The position numbers and the translations under genes were made by a program. DNA of 64,000 bases from JACVRU01 sp040902725 (GTDB lineage: Bacteria; Actinomycetota; Thermoleophilia; Gaiellales; Gaiellaceae). The notes beneath the pieces are model-generated. The model was not told where the DNA came from and did no database searches. It saw only the letters and a list, made by a program, of their open reading frames with translations. The stretch is taken from NCBI GenBank assembly GCA_040902725.1, contig JBBDWU010000009.1, positions 1 through 64,000 of the forward strand, in the 5' to 3' direction. Positions 58,569-64,000 of the stretch are shown here, piece after piece. Positions within the stretch are counted from its first letter, which is position 1. Each line of letters opens with the position of its first letter.

Positions 58569-60149
58569 TTACGAAACGCTTGCTATTGCCAGCTCGAGCG
58601 TGCGGGTGGCTCCGAAGCGCTCCAGAAAACGGCGGTCGTGGGAGACGAGGACGACCGTGCCCTCGTAACGCTCCAGCGCCTGCTCGAGCTGCTCGATCGC
58701 GGGCAGGTCGAGGTGGTTGGTGGGCTCGTCGAGCACCAGCAGGTTGACGCCTTGCGCGGCGAAGGCGGCGAGCGCGGCGCGCGTCCGCTCGCCGGGCGAG
58801 AGCGATGAGCCGGCGCGGAGCACCTCGCCCGCGCCCAGGCCGAATTTGGCCAGCAGCGTGCGCGCCTCCTCGGGGGGCAGCCCGACCGCGGCGAGCACCG
58901 GCTCCTCGCCGCCGAAGCGCTCGCGACCCTGCTCGAGCTCGCCCGGCACCACCGCGGCGCCGAGCTCGCGCCTCCCGGAGGCCAGCGGCAGCGTGCCCAG
59001 GAGCGCGTGCAGCAGCGTCGTCTTGCCGCTGCCGTTCGGGCCCGCGAGCACGAGCCGGTCGCCGCGGCGCAGCTCCAGGTCGATAGGCCCGAGCGTGAAC
59101 CCGCCCCGCTCGACGACCGCCCGGTCGAGTCGCGCGACGATCTCGCCGCCGCGGCCCGCCTCCGCGAACTCGAGCCGCAGCTCCCAGGGCTCGAACGGCT
59201 TCTCGGTCGCGTCGCGCTCGAGGCGGGCGATGCGCCGCCGGTACGCGCCCTTGACGTCCTTCGACTTCTTCTTCTTGCGCCCCTGCCCGTAGCCGCGCTC
59301 CTCCCACTCACTCATCCGCCGCGCCTGCTCCTCGAGCCGCGCCCGCTCGTCCACGAACTGCTCGTACTCGTCGTACTGCCGCCGCCGGGCCCGCTCGCGC
59401 GCCTGCTCGAACTCGCTCCAGCCGCCGGCCCACTCGCGGACTCCGGCTCCGCCTTCCTCCAGCTCGACGATGCGGGTGGCGACGCGGTCGAGCAGCTCGC
59501 GGTCGTGGGAGACGACGACGAGGGCGCTGCGCGTCGAGGCGAGGAAGCGCTCGAGCAGCGCCAGGCCCGCGAAGTCGAGGTCGTTGGTGGGCTCGTCGAG
59601 CAGGAGCACGTCGAAGCGGGAGAGGAGGATCGCCGCGAGCGCCGCCCGCGCTCGCTGGCCGCCGGAGAGCGCGCCCGTGGGCGCGGCGAGCCGGTCGGGC
59701 GGGATCGCGACGTCGGCGGCCGCCGCGCGCGCCCGCGCCTCGAAGTCCTCGCCGCCGAGGACGAGGAAGCGCTCGAGGGCGGCCACGTGGTCGCCTGCGA
59801 GCTGGGGGCTCTCTGTGAGGGCGCCTGTGAGCTCGTCCAGGCGCTGGGCGGCGTCGGCGATGCCGGTGCGGCGCGCGAGGTAGGCGAGGATCGTCTCGCC
59901 CGGGCGCGCGTCCGGCTCCTGAGGCAGGTAGCCGACGGTGAGGCCGGCCGGGGTGCGCTCGACCGTGCCCGCGTCCGGCTCCTCGAGGCCTGCGAGCAGG
60001 CGCAGGAGCGTCGTCTTGCCGCTGCCGTTCGGGCCGACGACGCCGAGCCTCGCCCGCGCGGGGACCGTGACGGAGACGTCCTCGAGGACGGTCTTCGCTC
60101 CGTAGCTTCTGGTGACGCGGCGCGCGGAGAGCGTGCCTGGGGACTGCAT
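58569..60149 (-). CDS. ABC-F family ATPase
   Basis: 526-aa soluble twin-ATPase protein acting on ribosomes. Both Walker A sites GPNGSGKTTLL, signatures ALSGGQRARAAL and SLSPGERTRAAL, Walker B LLLDEPTNDLD and LVLDEPTNHLD, plus a basic linker KKKKSKDVKG between. No membrane domain. Ribosome-rescue or antibiotic-resistance subclass cannot be set. Confidence 0.93.
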   Translation of the reverse strand: MQSPGTLSARRVTRSYGAKTVLEDVSVTVPARARLGVVGPNGSGKTTLLRLLAGLEEPDAGTVERTPAGLTVGYLPQEPDARPGETILAYLARRTGIADAAQRLDELTGALTESPQLAGDHVAALERFLVLGGEDFEARARAAAADVAIPPDRLAAPTGALSGGQRARAALAAILLSRFDVLLLDEPTNDLDFAGLALLERFLASTRSALVVVSHDRELLDRVATRIVELEEGGAGVREWAGGWSEFEQARERARRRQYDEYEQFVDERARLEEQARRMSEWEERGYGQGRKKKKSKDVKGAYRRRIARLERDATEKPFEPWELRLEFAEAGRGGEIVARLDRAVVERGGFTLGPIDLELRRGDRLVLAGPNGSGKTTLLHALLGTLPLASGRRELGAAVVPGELEQGRERFGGEEPVLAAVGLPPEEARTLLAKFGLGAGEVLRAGSSLSPGERTRAALAAFAAQGVNLLVLDEPTNHLDLPAIEQLEQALERYEGTVVLVSHDRRFLERFGATRTLELAIASVS

Positions 60150-60239
60150 GCGGACCTCCTGAGCGGCAGTTGGCGCGGGACGGGCGTGGGCTCAGGTCAG
60201 TCGCGCATAGGAGGCGCAGGGCGCCGCGGCCGAGTGTAC

Positions 60240-61088
60240 CTAGGGACTAAGCGGCAGCGGCTTGCGCGCCAGGGCGGGCAGGGCCTGGGCGGTGACCCAG
60301 ACGGGCGTGACCGCGTAGCGGGCCGAGTAGCGCAGGCTGCCGTCGGGCCGCCGCATCCGCTCGAGGTAGCCGAAGGCGCCCGCGCCCGGCTTCGCGCCGG
60401 CGGCGAGGAGCGCCTGGACGGCCCAGGCGGTGGACTGGACGTCCGAGCCCCGGCGCGGGACGAGCTCGAAGCCGCCGTCCGGGTTCTGGAGGCCGCGCAG
60501 GTAGCGCCGGGCACGGACGAGGGCGGGGTGGGCGCCGCGGACGCCGGCGGCGCGGAGCGCCAGGACCGCGGCGGCGGTGTCGTTCGAGTCGGGTCCCGCG
60601 TTCACCGCCCAGGACCAGCCGCCGGATCGGTGCTGGTGGCCGAGCAGGAAGCGGACGGAGCCCGCAGGGGCAGGCTCACCGGCGGCGCGGAGCGAGATCA
60701 GCCCCCAGACGGTGGAGTTGAGCGCCGGCCCGATCGCCCCGCTCGGCCGGTGCGCCGCGCGGACTCGCTCGACGAGCGTCGCGGGCGGGTCGCCGAGAGC
60801 CGCGAGCGCGGCCAGGACGAGCTCCGCGTCGGTGAGGCTCTCCAGCTCGGGAGCCGAGCGCGTCAGGTACGCGCGCGCGTCCGCGAGCTCCGCCGCGGGC
60901 CTCCCCGCAGCGCGGAGGCCGAGCACGGTCCAGGCGGTGAGGCCCGGCGTCGGCCGGCCGCCCGGCTCCGCGTAGCCGCCGCCGGCCTGCTGCCTGCCCT
61001 CGAGGAAGCGCGCCGCGTCCTCGACCGAGCCGACGGTGACCAGGGCGGCGCACGCCGCCGCTGCCGCCGCGAGTCCCTTCAGGCCCAC
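60240..61088 (-). CDS. Squalene-cyclase/prenyltransferase-fold repeat protein
   Basis: 282-aa exported protein (LAAAAAACAALVTVG lipobox-like start). QW-type repeats: GGGYAEPGGRPTPGLTAWTV, GGWSWAVNAGPDSNDTAAAV, GGFELVPRRGSDVQSTAWAV and DGSLRYSARYAVTPVWVTA. This alpha-toroid fold resembles the alpha domain of transcobalamin/intrinsic factor. It closes an ECF-transporter operon, so a substrate-binding role for a cobamide is possible (inference). GTG 61088. Confidence 0.8.
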   Translation of the reverse strand: MGLKGLAAAAAACAALVTVGSVEDAARFLEGRQQAGGGYAEPGGRPTPGLTAWTVLGLRAAGRPAAELADARAYLTRSAPELESLTDAELVLAALAALGDPPATLVERVRAAHRPSGAIGPALNSTVWGLISLRAAGEPAPAGSVRFLLGHQHRSGGWSWAVNAGPDSNDTAAAVLALRAAGVRGAHPALVRARRYLRGLQNPDGGFELVPRRGSDVQSTAWAVQALLAAGAKPGAGAFGYLERMRRPDGSLRYSARYAVTPVWVTAQALPALARKPLPLSP

Positions 61089-61735
61089 ACGATCTCCGTC
61101 CGCAGCCGTCGCTGGTAGCGGTCGAGGACGCGCCGGAGCTCGGGCCCGATCGCGAGGGCGAGCACGAGGTTGCCGACCGCGTGGGCGGTGTTGAACGCGA
61201 GGCCGGCGCCGAGCACCACGACGAGCGCACCCGTCGTGTGCGGCAGGTAGCCGTACCAGTGCCAGACGTCCATGAGGACGCCGAACGCGTAGCCGAGCAC
61301 GAACGTGAAGGCCGCGAACGCGAGCCGCCGCTCCAGGAAGCGCCGGAGGAGGCCCGCCGCGAGCCCGCAGCCGCCCCACGCCAGCATCTGCCAGGGCGTG
61401 TGCGGCCCCTGGCCGAGGAAGAAGTTGGAGGCGAGCGCCGCCAGCGCGCCCACGGCGAAGCCGCGCCGCGGCCCGAGCGCGATCCCCGAGGCGGCGACGA
61501 TGACCGTCACCGGCTGGACGTCCGGCACGGCGGCGAACAGCACCCGCCCCGCCGCCGCGAGGCCGCCGAGCGTGGCCACCAGGGTCAGGTCCTTGACCGT
61601 CCCCGGATCGCCTTCGAGCCACGCCGCCCCCGCGGCCAGCGCGGCCAGAGCGGCGAGGCCGAGCGCGAGCGCCCCGCGCGCCGGGTCCAGGGCTGCCCAG
61701 GCCGCGGCACCGAGCGCGACCAGCGCGAAGGCCAT
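61079..61735 (-). CDS. ECF transporter substrate-binding (S) component
   Basis: 218-aa membrane protein, about six helices: TLVATLGGLAAAGRVLFAAV, ASGIALGPRRGFAVGALAAL, WQMLAWGGCGLAAGLLRRFL and LMDVWHWYGYLP. The overall character is that of S components of energy-coupling factor transporters. ATG 61735 lies 7 bp after the ATPase gene; substrate unknown, cobalamin-like by context. Confidence 0.82.
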   Translation of the reverse strand: MAFALVALGAAAWAALDPARGALALGLAALAALAAGAAWLEGDPGTVKDLTLVATLGGLAAAGRVLFAAVPDVQPVTVIVAASGIALGPRRGFAVGALAALASNFFLGQGPHTPWQMLAWGGCGLAAGLLRRFLERRLAFAAFTFVLGYAFGVLMDVWHWYGYLPHTTGALVVVLGAGLAFNTAHAVGNLVLALAIGPELRRVLDRYQRRLRTEIVWA

Positions 61736-61742
61736 CGTCGCC

Positions 61743-63086
61743 CTAGGCAGCAAGGAGCTCGCTCCTCTCCCCCAGCGAGACGCGCCGGTGGGCCGGGAAC
61801 GCCCGGTCGTGCGTCGCGACCAGGACCGCGTTGCCGGCGGCCGCGTAGGCGAGCAGCCGCGCCGCCAGAGCGGCCTTCCGCTCGGGGTCCATGCCCCGCG
61901 TGGGCTCGTCCAGGATGAGCACGTCGGGCTCGGCGACCTCGACCGCCGCTAGCCCGAGGCGCTCGCGCTCACCGCTCGAGAGATCCCGCGGATGCCGCTC
62001 GGCAGCCCACGCGAGCCCGACGCGATCGAGGGCCCGGCGCGCGCTCGCGGCGTCGCCCCCGACCGCGAGCGCGACCTCGTCGAGCACCCGTTCGCAGGCG
62101 ACGTACCGACCCGGATCCTGCGAGAGGTAGCCCGTCCTCCCGTTACGGCGAACCGACCCCGCGTGGGGCTCGAGCAGCCCGGCCGCGAGCTTGGCCAGTG
62201 TCGATTTTCCGGACCCATTGGGCCCTTCGAGTACGACCACCTCGCCGCGGCGGAGCTCGAGGTAGGCGCCGGTGAGCGCAGGCGTTTGGCCGTAGGAGAA
62301 CCATGCGTCGTCGATGGTAAGGAGCGGCTCGGACGAAGCGTTGTCCATACTGGCTACAACGGCCACGTCCAAGAAAGACGGTCGATGCGCCGCCAGCCAG
62401 CGCCGCGCAGCGGGGGTGGGAGCATCGAGGAGCAGCCGGCCCGACTCGAGGAAGAGGACGCGGTCGGCGAAGGTGAGCGCCCGCTCGATCCGCTGCTCGG
62501 AGAGGACGACGGCGAGGTCCAGGCCGTGGACACAACGGAGGAACCCCTCCGCGCCGGCCGGATCGAGCTGGGAGGTCGGCTCGTCGAGCAGCAGCAGCCG
62601 CGGCCGGGCGGCCAGGGCCGAGGCCAGGCAGACGCGCTGGAGCTCCCCGCCCGAGAGCTCGGTCGTGCGCCGCCCGACGAGGTGCAACGCGTCGACCGCC
62701 GCGAGCGACTCCTCCACCCGCCTGGCGATCTCGCGCGGAGGCACGCCGAGGCTCTCGGGCCCGAACGCGATCTCGTTGGCGACGCGCGTCATCACCACCT
62801 GGTCTTCCGGGTCCTGGAAGACCGTCGCCACCTCGCCGGCGAGCGTCGAGGGACGCGCCACGCGTGTGTCCTGACCGGCGACCTCCACGGTGCCCGAGAA
62901 CCGGCCGCCGTGGAAGTGAGGCACGAGCCCGGAGAGGGCGCGGATGAGCGTCGACTTGCCGGACCCGGAAGGGCCGAGCAGCGCGACGACCTCGCCGTCC
63001 CGGAGCTCCAGCGAGACGTCGTCGAGCGCGGGCCGCTCAGCGCCCGGGTAGGAATAGGTCAGCCGTTGAACGCGCGCTAGAGCCAC
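61743..63086 (-). CDS. ECF transporter ATPase, two fused domains
   Basis: 447-aa fusion of both energy-coupling ATPases. First: Walker A LLGPSGSGKSTLI, ELSGGELQRVCLA, LLLDEPTSQLD. Second: LEGPNGSGKSTLAK, DLSSGERERLGLA, LILDEPTRGMD. Usual EcfA1 and EcfA2 are separate; fusion is a known variant. GTG 63086 overlaps the T-component stop. Confidence 0.93.
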   Translation of the reverse strand: MALARVQRLTYSYPGAERPALDDVSLELRDGEVVALLGPSGSGKSTLIRALSGLVPHFHGGRFSGTVEVAGQDTRVARPSTLAGEVATVFQDPEDQVVMTRVANEIAFGPESLGVPPREIARRVEESLAAVDALHLVGRRTTELSGGELQRVCLASALAARPRLLLLDEPTSQLDPAGAEGFLRCVHGLDLAVVLSEQRIERALTFADRVLFLESGRLLLDAPTPAARRWLAAHRPSFLDVAVVASMDNASSEPLLTIDDAWFSYGQTPALTGAYLELRRGEVVVLEGPNGSGKSTLAKLAAGLLEPHAGSVRRNGRTGYLSQDPGRYVACERVLDEVALAVGGDAASARRALDRVGLAWAAERHPRDLSSGERERLGLAAVEVAEPDVLILDEPTRGMDPERKAALAARLLAYAAAGNAVLVATHDRAFPAHRRVSLGERSELLAA

Positions 63087-63772
63087 AGCGCCCCCACGGC
63101 GACGAGCAGCGGGGAGAGAGCAACGGCGGCGCGATCGAGGCCGCCCCAGGCAGGCCGGGGCGCGCGCGTCGCGCCTGGGCGCCCGAAGCCGCGCGCCTCC
63201 ATCGCCTCGGCCAGGCTCGAAGCGCGCTCCAGCGAGCCGGCCACGAGCGGCGACAACAGCCGCGCATGGCCGCGGAGCCCCTCCACCGCGACGCCGCGGC
63301 CGCGGATCGCCTCCGTGAGGCCGGCCGCGTCGCGCTCGAGCGTCGGCACGAGCCGCGTGGCGAGCGCGACCGCGAGCGAGGAGCGGCGGGCGAACGCAAA
63401 GGCGCCCACGAGGTCGTCGTGGTCGAGGAGGAGCGCGTAGGCGGCGAACGCGAGCGAGACGGCCGCGAAACGGAGGCTGTAGAGGCCGGCGAGCTCGAGC
63501 TCCTCGACGGTCACGTCGAGCATCCCGAGCACGGGGACGACGGGACCGCTCCAGAGCGCGTTCGCGCCCTCGACCGCGAACAGCGGCCAGACGAGGAAGA
63601 CGCCGAGCGCCGGGGTCAGAGCCCCGTAGAGGTAGAGGCGGCGAGGCCCTCGCGCGCGCAGGCAGACGGCCAGCAGGAGGACTGCGATGGCGGCGGCGGC
63701 GGCGATGCGGTCGGCGAGGAGCGCGGCGCAGCCGGCGCCGGCGAGGAGGATGGCGGCCGGAATCGTCCTCAC
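63077..63772 (-). CDS. ECF transporter transmembrane (T) component
   Basis: 231-aa EcfT: helices AALLADRIAAAAAIAVLLLA and LYGALTPALGVFLVWPLF, and coupling motifs LTEAIRGRGV and LAEAMEARGFGRPG (Ala-Arg-Gly pairs contacting the ATPases). GTG 63772 overlaps the next upstream stop. Confidence 0.92.
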   Translation of the reverse strand: MRTIPAAILLAGAGCAALLADRIAAAAAIAVLLLAVCLRARGPRRLYLYGALTPALGVFLVWPLFAVEGANALWSGPVVPVLGMLDVTVEELELAGLYSLRFAAVSLAFAAYALLLDHDDLVGAFAFARRSSLAVALATRLVPTLERDAAGLTEAIRGRGVAVEGLRGHARLLSPLVAGSLERASSLAEAMEARGFGRPGATRAPRPAWGGLDRAAVALSPLLVAVGALWL

Positions 63773-64000
63773 GGGACCTCGAAGCGGTAGCGGTAGCGGC
63801 CGGGATCCCGGGCGAGCGCGAGCGCATCGCCCGAGAAGGTGAAGCGGTACGGCCCGCCGGGAGAGTCGGCCTCGGCCTGGAAGCGCGGCGGGCCTGGGAC
63901 GAGGTAGAAGACGTTGACGTCCCCCGCCAGGCGAACTCGCTCGAGCGGGACCGCCGGCGCGCCGAGCAGTCGCGCGATTGCCTCAGCTCCCGCGCGCAGA
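63769..64000 (-). CDS. Partial gene at the right edge, hypothetical
   Basis: C-terminal 76 residues of a gene running off the window: LERVRLAGDVNVFYLVPGPP, FQAEADSPGGPYRFTF, ending RYRYRFEVP. Beta-rich; no family recognised. Its stop overlaps the EcfT start, so it is in the same operon and may be an accessory binding protein. Confidence 0.6.
   Translation of the reverse strand, partial: LRAGAEAIARLLGAPAVPLERVRLAGDVNVFYLVPGPPRFQAEADSPGGPYRFTFSGDALALARDPGRYRYRFEVP

Overview
The window is high-GC bacterial DNA, most likely from an actinobacterium of the Thermoleophilia type (Gaiellales/Solirubrobacterales-like). This is an inference from base composition, short GTGA/ATGA gene overlaps, an F420-type luciferase-family enzyme, an LPXTG surface protein and the overall gene content. 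No rRNA or phylogenetic marker was compared. Genes are densely packed, often in overlapping operons.

Layout. 0-23 kb is mostly housekeeping: pyruvate dehydrogenase E1-alpha, a cupredoxin-repeat protein, a lysine/serine-repeat LPXTG protein, pheST, an exact IS481 insertion between two convergent genes, an aldo/keto reductase, two related methyltransferases, a TrmH-type RNA methyltransferase, the infC-rpmI-rplT operon, thrS, an MFS carrier, and a kynurenine formamidase/kynureninase/esterase operon. 23-28 kb carries a secreted subtilase, a RibD-like reductase, an excalibur-domain protein and an AbiEi/AbiEii toxin-antitoxin pair with operator palindromes. 28-41 kb is a thiol/metal redox region: HMA protein, CcdA/TlpA proteins, an AhpD-NnrE fusion, an ECF sigma factor with a zinc-finger anti-sigma factor, a DUF3179 lipoprotein, a MauE-like protein, a thioredoxin-like DF-family protein, a MerA-like flavoprotein, a damaged egtD and a DoxX protein. 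41-52.8 kb is a mercury-resistance genomic island flanked by a 46-bp direct repeat of the tRNA-Val 3' half. 52.8-64 kb is core again: tandem M23 peptidases, an Eis-like acetyltransferase, PcrA/UvrD helicase, a flippase-like membrane protein, an ABC-F ATPase and an ECF-type vitamin transporter operon with a squalene-cyclase-fold protein.

The most striking result is three probable selenoproteins. In each, an in-frame TGA replaces the catalytic cysteine of a redox family and is followed at the bacterial distance by a stem-loop with a G-rich apical loop: a CcdA-like membrane protein (TGA at 28635-28637), an AhpD-like domain fused to NAD(P)HX epimerase with CxxU (TGA at 32480-32482), and a rhodanese-CBS protein inside the mercury island (TGA at 48565-48567). 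Ordinary gene calling would split or truncate all three.

How the genes may work together: the island joins MerA, MerB, an ArsR-type regulator, MerT- and MerP-like Hg binders, a CcdA/thioredoxin relay and a DF-family protein. These take up and reduce inorganic mercury and cleave organomercurials. The neighbouring chromosomal region holds a second set of CcdA/TlpA/HMA/DF/MerA-like genes, so thiol/selenol electron relay and soft-metal handling recur across about 20 kb.

Cautions: several genes carry frameshifts (the Tat lipoprotein at 34.7 kb, ynfA, egtD, the Eis-like gene), some looking like one-base losses in G or C runs, so assembly error is a real possibility. Several genes have family homology that begins upstream of any ATG/GTG/TTG codon.
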